Part shown: piece by piece, positions 46,611-56,930 of the stretch
How the letters are laid out: every line of letters starts with the position of its first letter
Numbering within the stretch: position 1 is the first letter of the stretch
Assembly: GCA_963930775.1 (NCBI GenBank)
Contig: OZ005689.1
Span: 35,728,694-35,792,693, forward strand
Direction: 5' to 3'
Length of the DNA stretch: 64,000 bases
DNA from: Cliona cf. orientalis
Taxonomy: Eukaryota > Porifera > Demospongiae > Clionaida > Clionaidae
Notes under the pieces: generated by a model
What the model saw: the letters and a program-made list of their open reading frames with translations, nothing else
Databases searched by the model: none
What the model was told of the DNA's origin: nothing
Program-made: the position numbers and the translations under genes

Positions 46611-47700
46611 TTAATAACCAGTAGCAGCACCATTTAATTCTATAACTTTAGGTATTACTTTTTTTAGGTGTCTGATGTACTTTATGCATTTATCTTGATC
46701 TACCGTAGACCAAAATTCAATAATTCCATCTATCAATTCATCCTTGGTCTTGGGCTTGACTTCACGGCGTATGTACTCTTTAAGTTCATGCCACAAGTTT
46801 TCAATCGGGTTCAGGTCTGGTGACTCGGCGGGGGTCTTCCACCAGTGGATACCGTTGTCCCTCATCCACTGCACTGCATACCCAGATGTATGCTTAGGGT
46901 CGTTATCTTGCATAAACTTGTGACCACTTGGGTAGACTTCATTCATGAATGGTAGCAGTGTTCCGTCTAGGATCTCAACAAACAACTCTTTCTTCATGAT
47001 GCCTTCAAACACACAAATTCCTGTCCTTCCCCTCTCGCTGATCCCGGCCCACACATGGACTTTTGTTGGATGCTTGCGTCTATGTGTGGATGTACATGTA
47101 CACATTAAATTTTAGTGTATGATTAAATTTGAACATCTGAGAGATGACACAAATTATCTACATCTCACCTTGGCTTGGGACGTGGTGCCTCACCACATTT
47201 TCTACATGCAAAACGGCGATGACTCTCCATTTGCACTGTGCATTCATCCCGACCATATCAAAACTGCTGTGCAAGTGCTGCTGTGCCCAGGCAAGCCTCT
47301 TGGTCTTGTTTGCTTCTCTGATTAGCTGGCAATAAGCCGAGCCACGGAAGGTCCTACCCAAAGCCGTTCTACACCGTAGAATAGTTCTCAAAGAGATCGA
47401 GTAGCCTTTCTCTACCAGTAAGCGATGTAGCTGGTGGGCCGTAGTCTCGTCGTCTAGCCTCATCCGCTCCTCCACGATACGCTTGATCTCGGCTGTAATC
47501 TTGCTGGGTCGACCAGAACCTGGCTGTCTCGCGATCGTACCAGTCGCTTGGTATACTTTTAAAAACTTTGCGACGCCGCACCTAGAGCAACTCAACCTCT
47601 CCTCCTCGAGCACTTTGGCTATGGATGGTGGTTTTAAACCTTGGTTGAACCAAAAGAGAATCCGCTGCTTCTTGTACGTTGAGTACACCATCCTTTTCAC
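46611..47700 (-). pseudogene. Tc1/mariner transposase (frameshifted)
   Basis: Frame 47158-47700 has the N-terminal paired-like helix-turn-helix region (LFWFNQGLKPPSIAKVLEEE, GSGRPSKI) and frame 46611-47105 the catalytic part. Of the DDE triad, the second Asp (MQDNDPKHTS) and the Glu (SPDLNPIENLWHELK) lie in the second frame with a DD34E-like spacing; the first Asp, in a DECTVQ motif, is readable in the third frame near 47246. So the catalytic residues survive but at least two indels separate them. This is a cut-and-paste transposase that targets TA. Start ATG at 47700; its stop is tail-to-tail with the BEN gene. Confidence 0.88.
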
Positions 47701-48565
47701 ACGTACAAACGTCCGAGTGTCCGTTCGTTCGTACTAGTACTGTACTTAGACAGTTCGATCCGCCCACAACAAGTAATATCCGGTAACGCACGCGCGCAGC
47801 GCAAGACGCTTGAACGTTCACTCGGAACGGTGTCAAGACCGTTACGGTACTATGCTGAAACGATCGTTGTACGGAACGGAACGTAAACTTTTTATTGACC
47901 GCTACTGTACCCCATCGCACATTGCATCTGCATCCACATCTATTTGCATAGAAATGAGAGCTGCAGCAGTAGCGTGCATACATGTATGTAGCTGACGTAT
48001 ACACATGGCCTGCAGTGGATGGGTCGAGTCGATAGGTGTCGCCAACAATTGAAAAACGCAGTGTTTGCGATGCTCGTGGGCCTTGCCAAGCAATTTGATA
48101 TACAGGTGTTGGTATTGAGAACATACCCTCAATACCTGTGTTCAAGAGTAAATAATAAGGAAGGGAAGAGAGTATCTAATGTGCTACACACCCGTGTAAT
48201 GTGTTCAGAGAGTAACTTGACTTCCCGCCTTGCGCACGTGACTAACTCAAGGGGCTGAACATTCAGGTTGGTTTGAGTTTGAGTTTGGATTTCTGGCGCG
48301 TGTGCCCATATTGTGAGTCTGGTGTTACAGAGTGGCTTTGTAGGGCTATTAGCATACAAACCTAATGTTACTGTCTTGCTACTGGTGACCGAGAGATGTG
48401 GTGAATTCAGCGCAACTCTGTATAGGATACTTCACAGTGAACTACAGTGCAGCCTCGATTATCCGGGCCCCTTTATCCACTGGCCAAATGCCTAATTTAT
48501 GATGGCCTAGCCTATAAACAATACCTATACAGTATGATCATGGTCAGTAGTATAGTGTTCAGGAA

Positions 48566-48845
48566 ATTACTGAAACTACAGGATCGATTTCAAATACTGA
48601 CATTACATCGTCCAGCACCACTATTGAACCAACGAATAAAACTACAGGATTGATTTCAAGTGCTGAGATTACATCGTCCAGTACCACTATGGAGCCAACG
48701 AATGAAACTACAGGATCAATTTCCAAGTTCTGACATCATCCAGCACCACTATGGAGCCAACAACTGATTATGAAACCACAGGATCGATTTCAAGCACTGG
48801 CATTACATCGTCCAGCACCACCATAGAGCCAATAACTGATCATGA
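48566..48845 (+). repeat. Decayed mucin-like tandem repeat, ~66-72-bp unit
   Basis: Four units of ACTACAGGATCGATTTCAAG + ACATCGTCCAGCACCACTAT. Conceptual reading is Thr/Ser-rich (TTGSIS, TSSSTT, EPT), as in mucin-type stalks. Deletions and stops break the frame. Confidence 0.7.
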
Positions 48846-48934
48846 CCAAACGTGCTGCATGCACTGCTCATGCGCGTGCGCACTTCAGTAAGATACCACG
48901 TAATTTGCATTCTACGCTAAAAGTGCTCACTGTC

Positions 48935-49345
48935 AGAAAAAGGGTAAGCGGCTAAAAGAGAATTATATGAGCAGTTCTGGGGCGATTTGGTGATATATCC
49001 ACGTACTCTCGTCCCCAGACCCTCCAGTGCGCAAGAAGAGAGAGAGGTTCTGGAACATAACCCTGGGCGGAAGTATCCCGAAGGAATGTTGCACACAAGT
49101 AATCGTGATGTATAATCTGGCTTTTGTCGTTTCGCACGCGTACAAATTGTAGGAGACATGAATGACTCCGTTTGGTATCGGCTGTCTGTCGTCAAAGGTC
49201 GTGCTTTCAGCCCCACCCCTTCCAGATGCGCATGAATCAGTCCCTCCCCTGTCCATATGCGCACGCGCATATCGTCCATCGTGCCATGTGTACTTTGTCT
49301 GCGCACTGCCAAGATAGTTGGTACGTTTTGTGTCCGTATCTGTGT
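48935..49345. repeat. Dispersed repeat R1, rearranged copy
   Basis: 48937-48965 is the inverted GGGTAAGCGGCTAAAAGAGA end and 49150-49345 the direct body (GGAGACATGAATGACTCCG, GTGCTTTCAGCCCCACCCC), so the repeat ends are in the opposite arrangement to the 24.5-kb copy. Confidence 0.6.
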
Positions 49346-49708
49346 CTGTCGTGTGTCACACGATTCGCGCAGCTACCACCGGATGCACTTCCTGGGGCCT
49401 ACCCATATCCTCACCCACAACACAGGACTGATGGCCTCCTGACATACTACTGCAATAGAAACATACAAAATTTTCTACATGAGGACTATAGCTATTATAC
49501 TAGCACTAGCAATCTGTGATACTTCCACTGTCGTGGTAGCTTGTCAGGCCTAGCTATTGGGGCACCAACCCCATGTGCGCATGCATGCCTGTGTGCTTTC
49601 AAAAAAATTTTGTGACTTGTGCGAAGGCTCGCCCCGCACAGATGATTTTCATCACTGACACACTATGGACCAATCAGGATTGTTGTCACAGTCTAGTGGT
49701 TGCACTTG

Positions 49709-49740
49709 ATGTATGTATGTATGTATGTATGTATGTATTG
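49709..49740. repeat. Microsatellite (TATG)n
   Basis: About seven consecutive GTAT units. Confidence 0.9.
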
Positions 49741-50707
49741 TATGTAGCGATACGTCAAGCACGTGCTCGCTAACTCGTAGCGCATGCGCATAATCATTGC
49801 GGTAAAGATCGTCAACGTTGGCTGCGCTAACTCTAAATGCAGCTCTGCTCTAAATGCTGCTCACCAAAAGATGCAGTTCGCATCCAGCTCGAGTAGACGG
49901 CTAGAAAACAAGCAAAGGTAAGGCATCAGTACACAAGAAAATTTTCTACAGCAACAAGGCCATGTAGTCTAAGTCTAGGTATGATCTATTAAATTTCTGT
50001 AATCGGCTACGAACACGGGTCCAAGCTAGCCCAGACCAATTCTGTAGCCTCATAGGGGCCGAAGCTCCCGACATACTGGGAACGTAGTACATTAAACTAT
50101 ACATTTTTCCTCACTTCTTGATCTTTATAGCGACAATAGATTGTGCTCAGTTAATGATGATAGCTATAGCTACTTGTACAAATTATCATGTGCTTTGGAT
50201 CGAAGATAGCCGGCTGTGAGGGGGCAACCCTTTATTATGCTATGAGCAAAGGCTCACCCCCTCGATGGTTTACATCACCCTAGTTATAATCCATGGCCAC
50301 TTTGTTGATTAACAATGAACGCGAATCCCATAATAGAATTCGGATAGTCATGCACACTATACACAGATGCTAGTCTTGAGCAAACTCACACATACGGCCA
50401 CTTGCTTGAGCCAAGGTTGTCTCTGGATAGCCACAAGTCTCGACGTTTGCAGGTCAACCCGTAGGTTTGTTCACCTTGATGGTTAATAGTAGCTGGCAGA
50501 CGAAAAAGCCAATACCTGGACTCCTAGTGTCAACAAGGAACACCAGAAGTTGGACACCAATTGCAGCACGCACCAGAGCTAAACTGAAGTCATGATTGAA
50601 ACTTACTATAACTTTAATAGTACTAGGGGTACATGCCTCGTATTAGCAGAGGTGCTATTGTGTGTATCCATGCGTATAGATGCAAAATTCATATAGAAAA
50701 AAAATAC

Positions 50708-50963
50708 CTTTATGTTCATCAGCACGGTTGCTGATAATATCGTGCATGCGCGCTTTACATGATAGACACTTTCGGGTGGTTTGGTCTTCCAATATGGCTG
50801 GCGAAATCCTCTGGGAGACCCTCGTGCAGCCTCAGTAGTCTCTTGTACAAACGAAACACTTCTCTCCGAATCTTCGTCCTGCGGATCCAAGGTTAATGCT
50901 TCAAGTTGGATAAAAGCGCTTGTGTGCTGTGTCATTTGAGCGCAGATCTGGACATCTAGGTCT
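50708..50963 (-). CDS. Internal exon of an unrecognised gene
   Basis: On the minus strand an acceptor (TGTGTCCCTCAG) precedes a 256-nt open exon ending at AAAG-GTATTT. The 85-codon peptide has DLDVQICAQMTQHTSAFIQL, a Ser/Glu-rich middle, and KPPESVYHVKRACTI. Composition looks coding. No domain recognised and no neighbouring exon found, so it may be part of a host gene with long introns or a remnant. Confidence 0.4.
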
Positions 50964-52271
50964 CTGAGGGACACATAAGCACAAAAAATCCATCAAAATC
51001 GTGAACAGACTTTTAAAAAATCTGGCCCCTGTTTGCTCTTTTTTTCGGCAACAGACACCGCATACGACCATTAATATACTTTAAACGTGCTGATGTACTC
51101 CGTCAATGTCTATCTCGGTTTCTTGACAATCTCTCGTGAAGGTAGTCTTGAGCCTTGAACTCCTATGCCTGGTTCTCATTGAAGTCATAGCCAGTAAGTA
51201 CTATGTATGTGACCGCATTTGTACGATGTGGCGAATAATTCACTACTTTAGTGCAATGCTAGTATATTATTTTGATCGAACTTGGGGGGGGGGTGGAATG
51301 CTCTATTGGATCAGATAGTAACGTTCAGCAACGCTTTTGGTATCCTTATATTGTTAATTTTAGTGGCAGGGTTGTTACTTGTACTGAACTCCTCACTACC
51401 AAAGTCCTTATGCTTCTTTCAGCAGCACTGACTTTAAAAAAATCTGGCCCCTGTTTGCTCTTTTTCAGCAACAGACACCGCATACGACCATTTGTGTAGC
51501 GCAGATGTACTGCTTACAAGTCACATAAAGAAGTTTGAGTAAAAAAGGGAACTCTTGACACTCCATACATAGTGTGAATGAGTGTAGGCCTCGATTAAAT
51601 AACTAGAGCTCTGTAGAGCACATACCCCGTGCGCACATTGTGCAATCTATAGATAAGTTTGTGAACTTCAGAAAAATAATGGAAGTGCTGCTTAGTTGTA
51701 CCATATATTATTAATAGATGGTTATACTGGGGGTTCCGGTGACACTTGAAAAAGCGCTCTCGACACCCAGACCTAGCCCAGACTAGGAAGATATGAATTT
51801 CTAAGACTATATTTGTTATAACAATAGTAGTATAGCTATCTTACATTATGATTGGTTCCATAGGGAAGTAACTATAGATATCACGAGCATTATTTAGAAC
51901 ATCGACGATCTTTACCAGTCATACGCTTGGCCACTTAGTTGTGCGCATGAGCAGAAAGCATAATAGGTATGCATATGCATTGAGGGGCACTGTACGACAC
52001 AACCAATTACTTTACCCCTTGCGCATGCGCGCGGGGTAATAATTAAGTTGTGGCAGTGTACGCATGCAGTGAGGTTGTACATGACATTGTAGATTAGGCT
52101 AAAGTACAAACAATTTTGAGGATGTCGAGGTCAAACTTACAAATAATATTTATGAATAGTTAACACAAGTGGTGACTTTTCTTTTGTTTTGGAGACAGTA
52201 CAGTTCCTTATATCCCGTTACTATGTTGTTGCTATGTAAAATATACACCATAATGCACTTCCTAGAGACAA

Positions 52272-52385
52272 GCAGTGCAATATGAACACCCTCAGGTAAG
52301 CCACAGTGCAATATGAATAGCTCCAGGAAACCCACAGTGCAATATTAGTGGCTCAAGGAAAGTCAAAGTGCAATATTAAATACTG
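52272..52385. repeat. ~36-bp tandem repeat, 4 units
   Basis: Each unit contains AGTGCAATAT followed by a CAGG or AAGG AAA block: GCAGTGCAATATGAACACC, CACAGTGCAATATGAATAG, CACAGTGCAATATTAGTGG, CAAAGTGCAATATTAAATA. Confidence 0.75.
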
Positions 52386-52859
52386 CAGGCCTTGAACAAT
52401 AAACATGTTGGTAGCAACAAAAGTAAAACTATCAATGGAGCGTCTCGCGAGACCAAATGGAGCGTATGGCGGGAAAGGTAGCGGGAGATCGCCAGTTCGA
52501 AGGGATATGGGCGGAGTCGCCGATCGATCGATCGCGAGTCAAAACAGTATAGGCATATCTAGGTAAGCTTACTGCATAGGCACGTAGCCGATAGTCAGCT
52601 TAGTTTCTTGGCTTCTGAGCTCGACGTTGTAGGTCACGCTAACGATGGTAGTTCATCGTAAAGAGTCGAATGGCTGTAGCTAGCTGTGTGGATTTGACCA
52701 CACCCCTCGGTCACGAGACGTTCAGAAGTACAATTGATATTCGAGAACTTGACTCAGAGAGCGATTTTGTGTGTCCGTTTCGATTAAGATAAGCTTGTCT
52801 TTTCTTTCTTTTTTAGTGTTCTATGCGTATCTATACGGTAGCTATGCCCACGGGATATA

Positions 52860-52985
52860 AACTAGTTATATCACGCGCACTCGGGATGCATGGCATTTAT
52901 TGCCCTCAACCCTCGGGCACAAGGCCCTCGGGCTTCGGTGCAATAAATACCATACATCCCTCGCGCCCGTGATATAACTATTACA
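52860..52985. mobile_element. Short hairpin MITE
   Basis: Left arm AGTTATATCACGCGC ... GGGATGCATGGCATTTATTG pairs with right arm CAATAAATACCATACATCCC ... GCGCCCGTGATATAACT. The loop is CCTCGGGC-rich. About 125 bp. Confidence 0.75.
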
Positions 52986-53036
52986 TAATTATGTACACTC
53001 CCAGACCAATACTAGAGTACACACCAACACTCACAC

Positions 53037-53302
53037 ATGGCAAGCTCCACTATACCCCCAGAGCAAGAAACACAGTTGGTATTTTCGTTTGTGCATTGTG
53101 ATGGTAATCATCGTAAGTTTGAAACCTTTCTAACATAACTGAATACCACTGGCCACTATACTAATTAATAGTAATACTAATTGCATCACAATCTATATCT
53201 GCTTATCTTGGCTTATCCACTTAGGGGATGGTACACAAATGCATAGTTCCGGGCTGCCCAAATCAACCCAACAGGAAGACAGATTCTGAAGGCGTTAGTT
53301 AA
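53037..53302 (+). pseudogene. THAP-like zinc-finger gene fragment (two 5' exons)
   Basis: Exon 53037-53112 (ATG, MASSTIPPEQETQ) ends at a GTAAGT donor; after an acceptor near 53224 a second frame with its own ATG at 53228 reads MVHKCIVPGCPNQPNRKT and stops at 53302. The C-x4-C spacing with VPGCPN is the start of a THAP-type C2CH domain, found in P-element-like transposases and chromatin proteins. The rest of the domain is missing; the 666-bp TIR element begins 145 bp downstream. The short length keeps confidence low, and the phase between the two exons is not certain. Confidence 0.35.
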
Positions 53303-53446
53303 TATGAAGCAAGCGAGCGCTTATTTGTAATGTTGATAATCAGTAATTTATTTTTTTTCATGCTCAACTACATCGTGGTTTCCGGACAATTTTTTTTTTT
53401 CTGCTTGTTGTGTGGTCTCCTTGAAAAAAAAATGAAGTTAACAAAT

Positions 53447-54112
53447 GTGACCGGATTTGGGAAAACCCTCCGTATGGAATTTTTTCAGAAAATTGAGTTT
53501 GATGCATGGTTGATAAGCTCTACCATAGAGCTAACCCGCGTTCAAGTCTTAGGCCGATCGTACGCTTGGTTGTGGAGATACTGCGCTTTGTTTGCGATCG
53601 CGCCACACCCCCCATAATCGAGAAATTACGGTCTAAAGGCGTTGCTATGCACGCGTATGGCGTTTCCGCATACTAGCGTGACCCGGAAATCAATTAAATG
53701 GACCTGGGCGGAGCCGTTCGAAATGAACGTAAAGATCGAGCAAGAGTTGAATTTCGTTGTTGACAACGACAGACGATTGTTCTTAGATGCCCAAGAAGCT
53801 AAAAAGGTGAGCGAACGTACAGTAGATCGATGAATCTAGCTGTCTCTAGGTAGATTATTCTAATTACCGCCCATAGCAACGGGCTCCGTGTACGGCGGCT
53901 GTGCCGACTAGGTGGGTCGAAATGGAGGCTTATTTCGCCTTCGTATAGCACGACTAGCCTCCGTAGAAGACGGCAACAGTTAGAAGAAGGGTTGTTCGAC
54001 ATGTATATGACAAAATCTGGACTTTGACAAATTTCTACCTGAGCTACTAAAAACGCGTATTGCGCGAATCGCGCGCGGATCCCTTACGGAGGGTTTTCCC
54101 AAATCCGGTCAC
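53447..54112 (+). mobile_element. 666-bp TIR element (GTGACCGGATTTGGG ends)
   Basis: Ends GTGACCGGATTTGGGAAAAC (53447) and inverted GTTTTCCCAAATCCGGTCAC (to 54112), TIR about 28 bp, flanked by AAAT on both sides (53443-53446 and 54113-54116). Inside, an ATG at about 53722 starts a 28-codon frame (MNVKIEQELNFVVDNDRRLF) ending in a GT donor (GCTAAAAAG-GTGAGC), like a first coding exon left by internal deletion. Related copies are at 1482-1905 and 57374-57600. The parent superfamily is not identified. Confidence 0.8.
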
Positions 54113-54307
54113 AAATAATCTTTACTGAAATGCAACTTACCGTAATTTTCAGGTTCGTTGTCCTAGGTCCAAATATGAGGTTTGCGCGTGCGCAGTCGAG
54201 ACCACAAAATTTTAAAATGAGCGGGTCCTGGCGCCCACATGTACATGTACATGCACAGTACCGGTATACTTAGCACTCAGGATAGTTGGTGTATTAAAAC
54301 GGGAACG

Positions 54308-55419
54308 ATGGCCCAGTCGAGATCCCAGTTGACGCCTAATGTTTCGGCTAACCAAGCTGCTTACAGTGTCTCGATTGTTGGTAAGAAAGTCACCGTGAAC
54401 ACGGAAGGAACTTCTGTTGCAAGCCAACCACGTGTGACGGTTCAACGTCCTCCCGTTCAGATTGGTGGATCGAGAAGACCTGTTACCATCACCCCGATTT
54501 CTGTTAATACCGGTACACTACCATGTAATGTCTCTACCATTCCTACGTCGCCCACTGTTATCAAAAAGGTACTATTAAAAGCCGTTTCAAGGGCAGGAAA
54601 GACTGGATTCAAAATGTTTACCTTACGCAATATTGACTGTAACAAGATCAGCTCACGTGACGATTTAATTCGTGAAATTCGACGTCAGCTTCTGGGGGAT
54701 ATCATACAGAGCGAATTTGACGTTGGATTTGTTAGCGGTACCAGTGTCATCAGTATTTGTAATCCAGCAGATCTTGCTGAAGTTTGGATGGACATCAAGA
54801 AGGGACACAAAGTTGTCCTGTGGTGTGATGGTTTAAAGGTCAAGTCCAGTAGCAGCACAGCGGTCACAACCAGATGGAGACCAGCCAGAGAATCAGATGG
54901 GGATGAATCGGATGAAGACACAGATGTGGTGCAAAGAGGTCAGAAGAAAAAGAAGAAACTATCTGCACAAGAAGAGAGGGAGGAAAAGGTACAGCGTACA
55001 ATTCAGAAGCTCAAGGAGAAACATGGCTCTTCATACACCCCCATGCAAATACGCATATGGAGTGAGTCAGTTGTTGGTGGGATTCATAGCAGTTTAGTAG
55101 AAGCACCAACATCATCAATGTTTACCAGGGCTGGCAAAGGTGACAGTGTAAAACAAAGGATTCCTCCATGTCAGAAGCGCTTACTCAAGCTGCCCTCGCC
55201 ATTTCAAATGCGTTTTCCCCTCGGCCAACGTTTCCTTCGACTTCTTCAAGCCAACCAATGGGAAGTAGTCCCGCAAAAGTTGTCGAATCATGTTCCAAGT
55301 GTTACAAGCAGCTCAGTGATCTAAATCAACTCAAGGCATCCAGTATTATATCAGAAGTAGAATATGCTGAAGAAAAAGAATCCGTCATGTCTGTCTTGAG
55401 GAAACTTAGAAATAATTAA
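54308..55419 (+). pseudogene. Accessory protein of the IS630-like element (unknown function)
   Basis: ATG at 54308 (MAQSRSQLTPNVSANQ) is preferred over the low-complexity ATG at 54239. The protein has a Ser/Thr/Val-rich N-terminus, a compact domain at about residues 85-180 (KKVLLKAVSRAGKTGFKMF, then DLIREIRRQLLG and VVLWCDGL) whose beta-alpha-beta pattern suggests a ubiquitin-like or PB1-like fold (inference only), an acidic stretch and a Lys-rich nuclear localisation-like run (QRGQKKKKKL), a helical segment (HGSSYTPMQIRIWSE), then a C-terminal region in another frame from about 55168 (MSEALTQAALAISNAFS, ending in a coiled coil VEYAEEKESVMSVLRKL). The change of frame near 55165 is an indel. 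No known family recognised. Confidence 0.6.
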
Positions 55420-55490
55420 CTTACTGAATTAACTTGACTATTGAATAATAGTTTAATACATACAATAATATTAACAATTAATGATGTGTT

Positions 55491-56469
55491 TCAGAAAGTG
55501 TACATGTACTTAATGTATCCACAATGCTGCATGTATCCTACACAGTCTTGAGTCGTCACCATACCGAAGGCCATTGCCAACAATGCCCTGGTAGCTGTAC
55601 TTACTTGAAACAGCCCATCATTCGCCTTGAGAATGCTCTTAACCTCGTTGAATAATTCTCCCAATGGCATCAAGTCTGGTGAGTATGGTGGTAGAAAAAT
55701 AAGCTTTGCACGTGCAACAGTCTCTATCTGGTGAACAACAGGACCCACATGGTGAATAGCACAGTTGTCCATTACCACTACTGACCGTGTATTTGTGCCA
55801 TTAAATGGGTTTAAAATCGGTAGTAGGGTTTCTGTAACAAATTCTTCAAACCTGATTCCATTTACAGAACCTTCCATGATGTGAACATCATGCAAACCTT
55901 CCAACGACATCACTGCAATTCCTGAGTATCTCACACCACGAATCAAAAGTCGGTGATCTCTGGGTGGAATGCCTCGGACTGAATAACCGCGTCTTTGACC
56001 GTTTCTTCGATCGCTCCCAGTTTCATCGATGAAAACTAGCATAGCAGGATCATACATAGCTATTTCCGCCATGTACCTAGCCCTGTACACATCAGAACGC
56101 TGTAGGGCTACATACTGAATTCTTTGTCGACTGCACCCCATAAACTTTAAGGTTCGACATATTGTAGATACACTAATTTCCACACCAAACCTATCAAAAA
56201 ACTTGCGTTGAATTTCGCTGAGATAAATACCCGGACGCTCCAGGATCAGCCTTAGCAAAATCAGCTGTTCATACTCGCCCATTAGCGGGTAGGGTCCGTA
56301 ACGGCGACGTCTTGGGATAACATCACCAGTCTGCATAAACAAGTTAAGATACCTAGTAACTGTTCGCGCTGAGACATTGAACAGCCTGGCAACAACATCT
56401 GGAGGAGTTGAAGGTGAGTATGGCCCACACAATTCGCCAACGTAGATCAGTTGAGTACGGAGGAGCCAT
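55491..56469 (-). pseudogene. IS630/Tc1-superfamily DDE_3 transposase
   Basis: The C-terminal 313 codons are open (55491-56432). They include a helix-turn-helix region (PDVVARLFNVSARTVTRYL), then the triad: VFIDETGSDRR (first Asp), VVVMDNCAIHH (second Asp), and PPYSPDLMPLGELFNEVK (Glu). The probable start ATG at 56469 (MAPPYSTDLRWRIVW) is in another frame, joined by a single indel near 56415-56430; the 56432 codon used by the long open frame is TTG. The enzyme cuts at the TIRs and inserts at TA. It looks close to functional, apart from that indel. Its last codons (CGYIKYMYTF) are 72 bp from the stop of the accessory gene. Confidence 0.88.
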
Positions 56470-56632
56470 TCCCTTGGTGATCGACGTCCAGGTTATTTCG
56501 CACTCACTTTTCAAATGTACTGACGCATGCGCATAATACGGCTTGTCTGTGGTGCTATGTAAGCATGCGCAAACTTCGAACGCGACAATGAACCTGAAAA
56601 TTACGGTACTGTTCAACCGATTATGGGCGATT

Positions 56633-56692
56633 GACGCCAATTAGCGTCGCGCATGCGCAAACACGTAAGGGCGGTAGACGCCAATTGGCGTC
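56633..56692. promoter_or_regulatory. Paired 16-bp palindromes upstream of the piggyBac exon
   Basis: GACGCCAATTAGCGTC (56633-56648) and GACGCCAATTGGCGTC (56677-56692). The second is a perfect palindrome and the first has one mismatch, 44 bp apart centre to centre. They could be subterminal transposase-binding sites of a piggyBac element or a host factor's operator. Function inferred only. Confidence 0.55.
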
Positions 56693-56930
56693 AGCTGCGT
56701 ATGTCGGATACGACTCTGGCCAACTAGAAGAGTCTCTACTACTTCGTTTATTGCTGATACTTCCAGGAAGGAACCCAAGTAAGTGCTAGTGGGATAGAAA
56801 GGGGAAGTTACTATACAAATATTTGCCAAAATTTTGTGTCAAACATACTGCTTTGCAACAATTTCCATAATACATACAGTACTACAATAATAGTAATTCT
56901 AATGCATAACTACTACTAATACTAGCTAAG

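Larger units (their letters stand above)
43146..47907. mobile_element. Tc1/mariner element carrying a BEN-domain gene
   Basis: TIRs begin CAGTAGTGGTTAATAAAAAG (43146) and, inverted, CAGTAGCGGTCAATAAAAAG (ending 47907), and match for about 34 bp, with a further ACGATCGTT motif inside. TA flanks both ends (43144-43145 and 47908-47909). The paralogous segment A has a single TA in the same sequence (26996-26997), so the ends are exact. Inside are two genes facing each other: a spliced BEN-domain gene (plus) and a Tc1-type transposase (minus), with only about 20 bp between stop codons. Both have frame-breaking changes. Confidence 0.9.
40493..48098 (+). repeat. Segmental duplication, copy B
   Basis: Paired with 24461-27180 (see copy A). 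It is longer because of the Tc1/mariner element (43146-47907) and a nested partial re-duplication (41405-42010). It provides empty sites for the two MITEs of copy A. Confidence 0.8.
48099..50700. other. Non-coding stretch with repeats
   Basis: No intact gene. It holds the decayed Thr/Ser repeat (48566-48845), an R1 repeat copy (48935-49345) and a TATG microsatellite. A possible 5' exon ends at the donor AAGCAAAG-GTAAGG at about 49917, unsupported by a reading frame I could follow. Confidence 0.45.
50990..53030. other. Non-coding stretch with repeats
   Basis: No gene recognised. It includes a 60-bp direct repeat (AAATCTGGCCCCTGTTTGCT ... ACCGCATACGACCATT) at 51014-51072 and 51430-51492, and a copy (51605-52010) of sequence at 42030-42360 in duplication B. 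Confidence 0.5.
54140..56606. mobile_element. Two-gene IS630/Tc1-like transposon
   Basis: TIRs CCGTAATTTTCAGGTTC (54140) and inverted GAACCTGAAAATTACGG (to 56606), with matching extended for about 23 bp, are flanked by TA (54138-54139 and 56607-56608). It holds an accessory gene (plus, 54308-55419) and a DDE transposase (minus, 55491-56469), tail-to-tail. Each has one apparent frame change. Confidence 0.88.
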
